A program made the position numbers and the translations under genes. This document shows, in pieces, positions 1-5,258 of a stretch of DNA of 5,258 bases. The stretch comes from Leptolinea sp. GTDB lineage: Bacteria > Chloroflexota > Anaerolineae > Anaerolineales > Anaerolineaceae. The stretch is from positions 1 through 5,258 of the forward strand of contig JALHEL010000221.1 in the NCBI GenBank assembly GCA_022837205.1, given 5' to 3'. Each line of letters starts with the position of its first letter. The first letter of the stretch is position 1. The notes under the pieces were generated by a model. It was not told where the DNA came from. It saw only the letters and a list, made by a program, of their open reading frames with translations, and did no database searches.

Positions 1-1197
1 ATGCTTGTTCTTTCTCCACGAATATTTGCTGATTCTTTTTACAATTGTAAAGATAGTATCTTTTTTAGTTGGTTTATGATCAGTTTATTGGGAATCGGTT
101 TTTATCAACTGGATCGGAAAAAATACGGTTTGGTCCTGTTTGGGTTTGCGTTCGGATTGGCTGCTAACACGCGGTTTTACGGATTTATTCTTCTGCCGGC
201 ATTTGCCGGAATCGCAATTTTCAATATGATTACGGATCCGAAAAACCAAAAACAAATATTACGTGAATCTTTACTGACTTGTATTTTTTCTTTTATTTGG
301 TTTTTCGCCTTGACGCCTTTTTTATGGGAATTAAATATTGAGCAAATAAAAGGCGGTTTTTCAATGGCAGTCAACCAACCAATGATCGGAGATGCCGAGT
401 TGTTTATGGGAAGGTTCGTGGCTCCGCGCGATGTTTGGTATTATTTACCGGTCTGGATCGGAATTACCGTTCCGGTGCTTTATTTGGTGCTTTTTGTGAT
501 CGGATCGGTATTTCTGGCATTCAAACTTCAATTGCTGAAAGACTCCGATGCTCGATTTGAGCTGGCCTTTGACATAATGAACTTTTTGCTTTTTGTGATT
601 GCGCTGCTGGCAATTGTTATTTCAAAAGGCACGATTTACCATGGTTGGCGGCATGCCTATTTCCTTTATGCACCGTTCATTTATCTCTCCGTGTGCGGAT
701 TAAACGATCTGATTGAATGCAAAATCTCCGGCGAAACCAAAATGAAAATCAAGAACGGGATCGTGTTTTCTCTGTGCCTGATTTCCTTTGGCAACACAGG
801 ATGGTGGATGATAAAAAATCATCCACTGGATTTTGTCTATTTTAATGAGATCGGCAAGAATTATGCAGAAGATTTCACCCGGGATTATTGGGGTGTATCG
901 TCAAAAAGCTGTCTGTTATATTTATACAATACGGTTCAGGTGGGTGAAATCAGGGTCGGAGTTAATAGTGATTTGACATATGGATCGGCTGAATTTACAT
1001 TATTGCGCTTGCCGGAAGCGGTTCGAAAGCGATTTACACCGATCTGGCAGATGAAAAATGCCGATTATTTATGCTTCAGTTATAAAAATACTCCGGGAAA
1101 TAATTATCAAATCCCGGATTTTGCTGTGATGAAAACCTTTATGGTGGACGGATATGCGGTAATGGGAGTTTATCAACGGGTAAACCCCGCCGAATAA
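1..1197 (+). CDS. GT-C / GT39-like membrane glycosyltransferase, 5'-partial
   Basis: This is the C-terminal 398 residues of a polytopic membrane protein that probably transfers a sugar from a polyprenyl-phosphate donor on the outer face of the membrane (ArnT/PMT-like GT-C fold). The visible sequence opens with LSPRIFADSFYNCKD, which resembles the SPR-FA-SFYN-KD block found internally in lipid carrier-dependent GT39-type enzymes. About eight hydrophobic segments follow (roughly residues 20-36, 42-58, 60-76, 89-107, 148-174, 190-208, 219-235 and 251-271). A YHGWRH motif (213-218) precedes a membrane segment, and the soluble end carries HPLDFVYFN (274-282) and DYWG (295-298), also typical of this group. 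The catalytic acidic residue of the first extracytoplasmic loop and the first helices are missing, so the ATG at base 1 is probably an internal Met and the gene starts upstream. It converges on the jag operon. The acceptor and sugar cannot be told from the sequence. Confidence 0.72.
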   Translation: MLVLSPRIFADSFYNCKDSIFFSWFMISLLGIGFYQLDRKKYGLVLFGFAFGLAANTRFYGFILLPAFAGIAIFNMITDPKNQKQILRESLLTCIFSFIWFFALTPFLWELNIEQIKGGFSMAVNQPMIGDAELFMGRFVAPRDVWYYLPVWIGITVPVLYLVLFVIGSVFLAFKLQLLKDSDARFELAFDIMNFLLFVIALLAIVISKGTIYHGWRHAYFLYAPFIYLSVCGLNDLIECKISGETKMKIKNGIVFSLCLISFGNTGWWMIKNHPLDFVYFNEIGKNYAEDFTRDYWGVSSKSCLLYLYNTVQVGEIRVGVNSDLTYGSAEFTLLRLPEAVRKRFTPIWQMKNADYLCFSYKNTPGNNYQIPDFAVMKTFMVDGYAVMGVYQRVNPAE

Positions 1198-1231
1198 GAA
1201 AGAGGGGGCTTTTTCAAAAGCCCCCTCTTTC
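1198..1231. terminator. Bidirectional intrinsic terminator between convergent genes
   Basis: This is a perfect inverted repeat with arms GAAAGAGGGGGCTTTT and AAAAGCCCCCTCTTTC separated by TC. It begins one base after the stop of the glycosyltransferase and ends six bases before the jag stop codon. The GC-rich core (GAGGGGGC/GCCCCCTC) is followed by a U-rich stretch in both directions, so one hairpin can end transcription of both convergent units. On both strands the U-rich tail is short and broken by C (TCTTTC), so its efficiency is inferred. Confidence 0.88.
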
Positions 1232-1237
1232 TCCCGT

Positions 1238-1594
1238 TTAATTTTTCGGATAAATCACTACTTTTCGATTAGGTTCTTCCCCGACACTTTCGGTATAAAT
1301 ATCATTTCGATCCCGCAACGCGAGATGAATAATTCTTCTTTCCGTTCCGGGCATCGGTTCGAGAGAAATTCTTCGGCCGGATCGAGTAACTTGGTCCGCC
1401 ATGTGAATAGCCATTTGTCGTAATTGACGTTCCCGTCGTTCTCGGTATCCTTGCACGTCGATCATCATTGGTACCCAATGGCCCAATTCACGTCCGACAA
1501 TTAAACTTGTTATATATTGGAATGCATTCAATGTCTCGGAATGGCGACCGATCAGATAAGATAAATCATCCCCTTTGATATCGACAAGAATCAT
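1238..1594 (-). CDS. jag: Jag/KhpB C-terminal fragment (KH GxxG half plus R3H)
   Basis: This 118-residue frame holds the C-terminal part of the RNA-binding protein Jag (KhpB/EloR), which in Firmicutes works with KhpA and affects cell elongation and division. Visible features are the end of the KH domain with the loop LIGRHSETLNAFQY (residues 14-27, GxxG type) and the R3H domain with ERRIIH (R86-x3-H90), followed by the typical ending EEPNRKVVIYPKN. The first 11 residues, MILVDIKGDDL, also occur at the end of the upstream fragment because 41 bp are duplicated. The ATG overlaps the upstream stop as ATGA, and AGGA lies only one base before it, which is too close for a good ribosome binding site. 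It is therefore best read as the 3' half of a frameshifted jag. It could be made by reinitiation, but it would lack the N-terminal half of the KH fold. Confidence 0.85.
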   Translation of the reverse strand: MILVDIKGDDLSYLIGRHSETLNAFQYITSLIVGRELGHWVPMMIDVQGYRERRERQLRQMAIHMADQVTRSGRRISLEPMPGTERRIIHLALRDRNDIYTESVGEEPNRKVVIYPKN

Positions 1595-1644
1595 TTCCTG
1601 ATTAAATCATCCCCTTTGATATCGACAAGAATCATTTCCTGATT
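1562..1644. repeat. Exact 41-bp tandem duplication inside jag
   Basis: Bases 1562-1603 recur without mismatch at 1603-1644, a period of 41 with 42 matching positions. The unit spans the segment coding for MILVDIKGDDL. Because 41 is not a multiple of three, the second copy shifts the jag frame. The identity of the copies means the event is recent or artificial. The flanks differ immediately on either side (A versus T on the left, A versus C on the right), so there are only two copies. Confidence 0.97.
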
Positions 1645-2097
1645 CCCGGATGTTTCAAGTTTTCCGATCCGTCCGGTCACATTGGCTTTGATATGCATTT
1701 TGTCTATTAAATCCTCGACGACCGTCACAGTGGCTTTCAATGCGGTTTCATCAACCAACTCATCGCCGATGGTTTTCTCTTCCTCGTCCGCTTCGGCGAT
1801 ATCCATTTCGTTATCATTGCTGGAAAGCTCTTCATCGATTTCTTTGGTTGATATTTTTTCCGATTGCGTTTTGATAGTCTGATTGACTTGAGAATATTCC
1901 GGTTGCGGAGCTTTGGTTGCCGGTTCCTTTACTTTAATGCTTACAGAAGCCGGCCGTGAGCCGAGTCCAAAAATCCCTTTTGCTCCCGAATCGATCACAA
2001 CAATTTCGACTTCATCCCGTGTTTTTCCCAGAGCTTTTAGCCCTTTTTCAATTGCTTCATCCACAGTTCCTGCAGAAAATTCCATTTGATTGTCCAT
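1591..2097 (-). CDS. jag: Jag/KhpB N-terminal fragment (Jag_N plus KH N-half), frameshifted
   Basis: This is the 5' part of jag, cut short by a frameshift. From the chosen ATG it gives 168 residues: a Jag_N domain starting MDNQMEFSAGTVDEAIEKGL with the signature KGIFGLGSRPA (about residues 40-50), an acidic Glu/Asp-rich linker (about 58-120) and the first half of a KH domain ending in ILVDIKGDDL. Two duplicated copies of 41 bp then change the frame, adding IRK and a TGA. Deleting one copy joins it to the downstream fragment as a 272-residue protein, a plausible Jag length. I chose the ATG at 2097 because family members begin close to this Met and it lies 28 bases after the yidC stop. A longer reading from a TTG at 2172 would add 25 basic, non-conserved residues and overlap yidC by 47 bases. 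The ribosome binding site is weak in either case. Confidence 0.83.
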   Translation of the reverse strand: MDNQMEFSAGTVDEAIEKGLKALGKTRDEVEIVVIDSGAKGIFGLGSRPASVSIKVKEPATKAPQPEYSQVNQTIKTQSEKISTKEIDEELSSNDNEMDIAEADEEEKTIGDELVDETALKATVTVVEDLIDKMHIKANVTGRIGKLETSGNQEMILVDIKGDDLIRK

Positions 2098-2125
2098 AGT
2101 CTCTATTGCCTTATCTATTCTGTCG

Positions 2126-3067
2126 TCACTTTTTCTTTGGTTTTTTCTTATTTTTAAATTCACGATAGTCAATCTTCTCTTCTGCCGGGTCGACCCCAGA
2201 TTCCGCTAAATTGGGCGTCATCGATTTTTTGGGATTAGCATTCGGAACGGAACGAGAAGTTGTTACTGGTTTTTCAGCCGGTGTAGCTAACTTCGGTAGC
2301 TGCGGTTTGCCAAACTTTAAGGCTTTCCAGTTCAACTTGCCTTCCACGCCATATTGTACAATCGTAAAGACATTCGAAATTAAGAAATAAAGTGAAAGGC
2401 CAGAAGCCAATGTATAAGCCATGAAGCCCATCAGAAGCGGCATATAAATATTCATCATACCAGTCATCATAGCGCCACTGGCTGCATTCTTGTCATTCGG
2501 ATTGGTCGGGGGGACGGTCAGTTTGGTCTGCATGATGGTTGTGATTACAACTAGAATCGCCAAAACCGGTATCCCGAAAGAGATCCCCTGAATGTACAAT
2601 CTTTCAGGCTGCCCCAAATTCATCCACAAGAAATTCGGATTGATCGGAAATATTTCACCGATTTGCAAAAAGCCGGAAAAAGCGCGTTTTGTCAAATCCA
2701 ACATCCCCAATGGAGTCGATACAATGGCTGCGATAATGGCTTGATATAATGCGAAAATAATTGGAAGCTGAATGAGTGTCGGCAGGCAGGAAGCAGTAGG
2801 ATTCACTCCGAACTTTTTATAAAGTTTCATCTGCTCTTCAGCCAGTTTCTCCTGGTTTCCTTTGTATTTCTCCATCATTTCAAGGTATTCGGGAGATTTT
2901 TGCAGTTCCATCATTTTGGTTGAGCTTTGGATCTGCTTTCGCATCAGCGGGTAGGTGATCAGTTTAATCAAGACCGTAAATAAGACGATCGCGACTCCAA
3001 AATTACCGACCAGTTTATAGATGTAAAGCAAAATATTCAGAAAGATATTTACAAAAGATTGCCACAT
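2126..3067 (-). CDS. yidC: Membrane protein insertase YidC/Oxa1, short type
   Basis: YidC inserts and folds membrane proteins, alone or with SecYEG. From the chosen start it is 313 residues with five hydrophobic segments: about 3-18, 21-41, 92-113, 161-180 and a paired region at 209-240. Segments two and three flank a charged helical hairpin (about 43-88), the cytoplasmic C1 region. Family blocks include VLFTVLIKLITYPL (29-42) and CLPTLIQLPIIFALYQAI (94-111). No large periplasmic P1 domain and no lipobox are present, unlike the E. coli and Bacillus forms respectively. The groove residue that is usually arginine is lysine here (K35). A long hydrophilic tail after about residue 247 ends KNKKKPKKK and could contact ribosomes as Oxa1 tails do. 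An ATG six bases earlier (3073) is possible, but AGGAGG is only two bases from it and eight from this one, and MW is a family-like beginning. Confidence 0.96.
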   Translation of the reverse strand: MWQSFVNIFLNILLYIYKLVGNFGVAIVLFTVLIKLITYPLMRKQIQSSTKMMELQKSPEYLEMMEKYKGNQEKLAEEQMKLYKKFGVNPTASCLPTLIQLPIIFALYQAIIAAIVSTPLGMLDLTKRAFSGFLQIGEIFPINPNFLWMNLGQPERLYIQGISFGIPVLAILVVITTIMQTKLTVPPTNPNDKNAASGAMMTGMMNIYMPLLMGFMAYTLASGLSLYFLISNVFTIVQYGVEGKLNWKALKFGKPQLPKLATPAEKPVTTSRSVPNANPKKSMTPNLAESGVDPAEEKIDYREFKNKKKPKKK

Positions 3068-3075
3068 AGTCATTT

Positions 3076-3081
3076 CCTCCT
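3076..3081 (-). promoter_or_regulatory. Strong Shine-Dalgarno of yidC, overlapping the upstream stop
   Basis: AGGAGG overlaps the TAG stop of the lipoprotein gene (TAGGAGG). It stands eight bases before the ATG at 3067 and two before the ATG at 3073, which favours the inner start. The overlap suggests that yidC translation is coupled to termination of the lipoprotein. Confidence 0.75.
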
Positions 3082-4234
3082 ATTTCGCCGGTGTTTCTGT
3101 AACGGTTTCTTGGCTGACTTCCGAAGTCGGTGCAACGACAGTTGTTTGGACTGGCTCGGCATACCACCAATCTTCTTTCAGATCCGATGTATAACTTCTT
3201 AAAAGCGCATCTCCGGGGATCAAACCGGTCACAAATGATTCACCGATAACGACCGGCGAACTCATTGTTTTGCCATTAATCAAACGGCTGTTCACCGATT
3301 TTCCGTCCGTATCATAGACCAGGAGGTTGCCATCTTCCGCGACTGCTAAAAGATTCCCGTTTGGGAGCAGAATCGGATCAGCAATAAATCCCACTTTATC
3401 GGTGGATACAGCTTTAATTTGCCACACAGATTTCCCGGTTTCCAACTCATTGCAATAAAGATAGCCGGCCATATCCGCGACGATAATCTTGTCCCCGATG
3501 ATCAGTGGTGATGCCCAAATTTCACCGTTGGTCTGCATAACTGTCTCTATTTCCTGAGTTGTCGGATTGAAATAAGCAACTTCTTTCCCCAACGTTCCAA
3601 AATAGATCCGATCATTCGAAAGCACCAATCTTCCCATCACTGCGCCATTTATCGAAAGCGTTTTCTCAATTGATCCGTTTTTTTCATCCAAAACCAGGAA
3701 TCGTTTATCGAGTGTCGTGACATAGACCTTTCCGTCTGACACGAAAGGACTGACCCATATTTCAGTGGAAAGATCTGTTTGCCAAACAGGAACGCCCAAA
3801 TCATCCAGAGCGTAAGCGTAGACCGAACCGTTATTTGAAGCGATGAAAAGCATGTCGTCTGCGATTACCGGAGAGGCGAGGATTTTATTCTTGTTCGTCT
3901 CCAGGGAAATCTTGGTAATCAGTGTTCCATCATTTTGGTTCAAAACATGAACTTCGTTTTGATATGTCCCGGCATAAATTTTCCCATCATAAATCGTGGG
4001 AGCGGCAAAAAACATCATCCCATTTTGGGCTTCTGCCGGATATCTCCAGAGCAATTTTCCGTTAGAAACGGCTTGAACAGAAGAAGTGTATGCGACATAA
4101 ACTGTCTCGTCATCGGCTGCTAGTCCAGGCCAACTGACTGCATTGCTCAGTGCTGAATTTCCAGCACATCCGCTGAGAATCATCGTTGTTAAGATCATCA
4201 GCAATAATAATAAAAATTGTTTTTTTCTCTTCAT
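3080..4234 (-). CDS. BamB-like PQQ-type beta-propeller lipoprotein
   Basis: This 384-residue protein begins MKRKKQ, has a hydrophobic stretch and then a lipobox LSGC (20-23), so it should be exported, lipidated on Cys23 and held on the outer face of the membrane. The rest is a series of about eight propeller blades of roughly 40 residues with recurring SPV-x-DGKVY and L-x-G-x-W patterns (approximate starts 35, 78, 120, 161, 201, 240, 284 and 326). This is the layout of PQQ-like repeat proteins such as BamB. A Thr/Glu/Val-rich tail follows residue 363. It sits 24 bases after yidD and six or twelve before yidC depending on the yidC start; AAGGA lies six bases before its ATG. The location suggests a role as a scaffold or chaperone in membrane-protein biogenesis, which is inference. 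I see no dehydrogenase catalytic signature, so an enzyme is less likely. Confidence 0.88.
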   Translation of the reverse strand: MKRKKQFLLLLLMILTTMILSGCAGNSALSNAVSWPGLAADDETVYVAYTSSVQAVSNGKLLWRYPAEAQNGMMFFAAPTIYDGKIYAGTYQNEVHVLNQNDGTLITKISLETNKNKILASPVIADDMLFIASNNGSVYAYALDDLGVPVWQTDLSTEIWVSPFVSDGKVYVTTLDKRFLVLDEKNGSIEKTLSINGAVMGRLVLSNDRIYFGTLGKEVAYFNPTTQEIETVMQTNGEIWASPLIIGDKIIVADMAGYLYCNELETGKSVWQIKAVSTDKVGFIADPILLPNGNLLAVAEDGNLLVYDTDGKSVNSRLINGKTMSSPVVIGESFVTGLIPGDALLRSYTSDLKEDWWYAEPVQTTVVAPTSEVSQETVTETPAK

Positions 4235-4258
4235 TGAATTTCCTTATCGGAGGATTCT

Positions 4259-4609
4259 TTACGGAACCGGGTCAAATCCGCCGGGGTTGAACGGGTTACA
4301 ACGCAAAACACGCCAAATTGCCATTGGTACGCCTCTGAATGCTCCGTATTTATAAATCGCTTGATAAGCATAATGAGAGCAGGAAGGGTAAAATCGGCAG
4401 GTGTTTGCGGGCAGCAACCTGGATATTGTATTTTGATAAATACGAATCAATATCAAAAAGAAAAAACGGGGCAAATTTAAAATACGGAATGGAAGCTCGC
4501 GCAGGCGAGGTTCGCTGGCATAAGCATCCTGTGAACAATCACATTCTTTTCTTCCGAAAAGAGAGGAAATTGCCCGAATCATTTTATCTTTTTGTGTGAT
4601 ATGAATCAT
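4259..4609 (-). CDS. yidD: Membrane protein insertion efficiency factor YidD
   Basis: YidD is a small membrane-associated protein that aids YidC-dependent insertion. The conserved core occupies residues 44-116: an amphipathic hydrophobic helix (LPRFFFLILIRIYQNTIS), then LLPANTCRFYPSCSHYA with Cys71 and Cys76, and the ending LRCNPFNPGGFDPVP with Cys104. These match the family closely. It is 116 residues long against a usual 70-90, because of an N-terminal extension of about 43 residues containing CDC (23-25). The ATG follows the rnpA TAA after one base and has no clear Shine-Dalgarno, so it is probably translated by coupling to rnpA. A shorter start at Met10 or an internal TTG at residue 46 cannot be excluded. 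The lipoprotein and yidC follow in the same operon. Confidence 0.95.
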   Translation of the reverse strand: MIHITQKDKMIRAISSLFGRKECDCSQDAYASEPRLRELPFRILNLPRFFFLILIRIYQNTISRLLPANTCRFYPSCSHYAYQAIYKYGAFRGVPMAIWRVLRCNPFNPGGFDPVP

Positions 4610-4610
4610 C

Positions 4611-4961
4611 TTATTGCGAAGAAGGCTGCAGAACTTCGGCTTTTTTCAACAAATTGTAAATTGCTTTAGAAACGTTTTCGATATCGGCTGCTAAAATCGG
4701 CTTGCGGGCAATCAAAACCAGATGATAGTTGGGTTTGATTTGATCCAAATAAGGTTCGATGGCTGCCCGAATCAGGCGTTTTGATCGATTTCTGGATACA
4801 GCGCCCCCTACGGATTTGGTGGCAATAATACCAATTTTCGATTCTCCAATGTCCGGATCCAATAATGTGGTTAATACCACGAGAGGGTGAGAAAAAGATT
4901 TCCCTCTTTGTCTCACCCTTTGGATATCATCTGAGCGATTCAGACGCTTTTTACGTTTCAA
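4611..4961 (-). CDS. rnpA: Ribonuclease P protein component
   Basis: RnpA is the small basic protein that binds RNase P RNA and helps cleave the 5' leader from precursor tRNAs. The 116-residue product has the usual length and order: a basic start (KRKKRLNRSDDIQRV), the RGKSFSHPLVVL strand region (19-30) and the signature KSVGGAVSRNRSKRLIRAA (49-67) with the RNR motif at 57-59. The last helix is lysine-rich. The start is TTG: codons upstream run to an in-frame TAA without any ATG or GTG, and the family aligns well from this point. The closest Shine-Dalgarno-like sequence (GGAG) lies about 12 bases away, so initiation looks weak. It sits between rpmH (71-base gap) and yidD (one-base gap). Confidence 0.96.
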   Translation of the reverse strand: MKRKKRLNRSDDIQRVRQRGKSFSHPLVVLTTLLDPDIGESKIGIIATKSVGGAVSRNRSKRLIRAAIEPYLDQIKPNYHLVLIARKPILAADIENVSKAIYNLLKKAEVLQPSSQ

Positions 4962-4973
4962 TTTAGCAGATGC

Positions 4974-4992
4974 TCCACTATACGTGGATAGT
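4974..4992 (-). other. Overlapping small hairpins before rnpA
   Basis: In the 71-base rpmH-rnpA spacer two short inverted repeats overlap: TCCAC/GTGGA (4974-4988, five-base loop) and ACTAT/ATAGT (4977-4992, six-base loop). They share bases and cannot form together. The first would hide the only GGAG-like element before the rnpA TTG. Stems are only five pairs, so a regulatory role is a guess. The rest of the spacer shows nothing recognisable. Confidence 0.25.
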
Positions 4993-5032
4993 TCTGTTTA
5001 AAAATTTGTTGCGAAAAGTCATTGTTCTAAAA

Positions 5033-5206
5033 CTACCAGCGAATACGCTTTACATGATTATTCATCGAAACGGTCAAGCTATGGCGGCCGCGGGCTCGAC
5101 GTCTCTTTAGAACATCTCGACCGCTCGCTGTTTCCATCCGTTCACGGAAACCATGCACTCGAAGGCGACGTCGTTTTTTGGGTTGGTAAGTTCGTTTGGT
5201 TGACAT
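5033..5206 (-). CDS. rpmH: 50S ribosomal protein L34
   Basis: L34 is a small, very basic protein of the large ribosomal subunit that binds 23S rRNA. Translation from the ATG at 5206 gives 57 residues beginning MSTKRTYQPKKRRRLRVHGF (1-20), then RERMETASGRDVLKRRRARG (21-40) and RHSLTVS, the standard L34 pattern throughout. The usual 44-50-residue protein ends near LTV; here ten more residues follow (MNNHVKRIRW) before the TAG. AAAGGA lies six bases before the ATG. It is the first operon gene in the window and is followed by rnpA after 71 bases, the order seen across most bacteria. The 52 bases between its start and the window edge hold the ribosome binding site but no promoter I can defend. Confidence 0.97.
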   Translation of the reverse strand: MSTKRTYQPKKRRRLRVHGFRERMETASGRDVLKRRRARGRHSLTVSMNNHVKRIRW

Positions 5207-5212
5207 TTACTT

Positions 5213-5218
5213 TCCTTT
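5213..5218 (-). promoter_or_regulatory. Shine-Dalgarno of rpmH
   Basis: AAAGGA stands six bases before the rpmH ATG, within TGAAAGGAAAGTAA. It fixes the start of this short gene. Confidence 0.7.
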
Positions 5219-5258
5219 CAATATTTGAATAACGGCAGAGATCGGTGAATGGGTTCCC

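Noticed and set aside
1..3. ATG at base 1 as the true start of the glycosyltransferase
   Set aside because: The sequence begins inside a conserved block that is internal in related GT39-type enzymes, and the first membrane helices and catalytic loop are missing; the gene most likely starts outside the window.
1562..1644. Programmed ribosomal frameshift joining the jag halves
   Set aside because: The shift comes from a 41-bp duplication, not from a slippery site; a simple slip would also translate the repeated segment twice. No slippery heptamer was seen.
1682..1882. Plus-strand frame of 66 codons opposite jag
   Set aside because: Its Ser-rich product mirrors the acidic Glu/Asp linker of jag on the other strand; no family resemblance.
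2098..2172. TTG at 2172 as the jag start
   Set aside because: It adds 25 non-conserved basic residues lying partly within the end of yidC, while the Jag_N domain begins right after the ATG at 2097.
4339..4599. Plus-strand frame of 86 codons and another minus-strand frame over yidD
   Set aside because: Both lie across the well-conserved yidD gene and show no domain or ribosome binding site.
4982..4992. DnaA-box-like CTATCCACG in the rpmH-rnpA spacer
   Set aside because: A single imperfect match (seven of nine) without neighbouring boxes or an AT-rich unwinding region; an origin may lie nearby outside the window, but nothing here shows it.
5207..5258. Promoter for the operon upstream of rpmH
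   Set aside because: The -10-like TATTCA and -35-like TTCACC have a spacing of only about 12 bases, and the region is cut by the window edge.

Overview
The window holds one complete conserved bacterial gene cluster on the minus strand, meeting one partial gene on the plus strand. Reading the minus strand from the right edge, the order is rpmH (ribosomal protein L34), rnpA (RNase P protein), yidD (membrane protein insertion factor), a BamB-like beta-propeller lipoprotein, yidC (membrane insertase) and jag/khpB (KH-R3H RNA-binding protein). The order rpmH-rnpA-yidD-yidC-jag is a classic, often oriC-proximal, bacterial arrangement. The short Oxa1-type YidC without a large periplasmic domain, the style of the L34 sequence and the propeller lipoprotein inside the cluster suggest a Chloroflexota bacterium, perhaps Anaerolineae. 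That placement is inferred from sequence style, not from a search.

Left part (1-1197, plus strand): the 3' portion of a multi-pass GT-C/GT39-like glycosyltransferase whose N-terminus lies outside the window. It ends at a perfect 34-bp palindrome (1198-1231), which looks like a terminator shared with the convergent operon.

Middle and right (1238-5206, minus strand): a tightly packed operon with gaps of about 1 to 71 bases. L34 and RnpA serve translation and tRNA maturation. YidD, the lipoprotein and YidC form a membrane-protein biogenesis block. Jag is the last gene.

The most notable feature is an exact 41-bp tandem duplication inside jag (1562-1644). It shifts the frame in the middle of the KH domain and splits the gene into two ORFs that overlap by ATGA. 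Removing one copy restores a normal Jag. It is either a recent real mutation or an assembly artefact; 41 is a typical assembler k-mer length. Other points worth attention are the BamB-like lipoprotein between yidD and yidC, a lysine at the usual arginine position in the YidC groove, a lysine-rich YidC tail, an L34 C-terminal extension and a TTG-only start for rnpA. I found no mobile element, CRISPR array, tRNA or rRNA, and no gene-free stretch longer than 300 bases.
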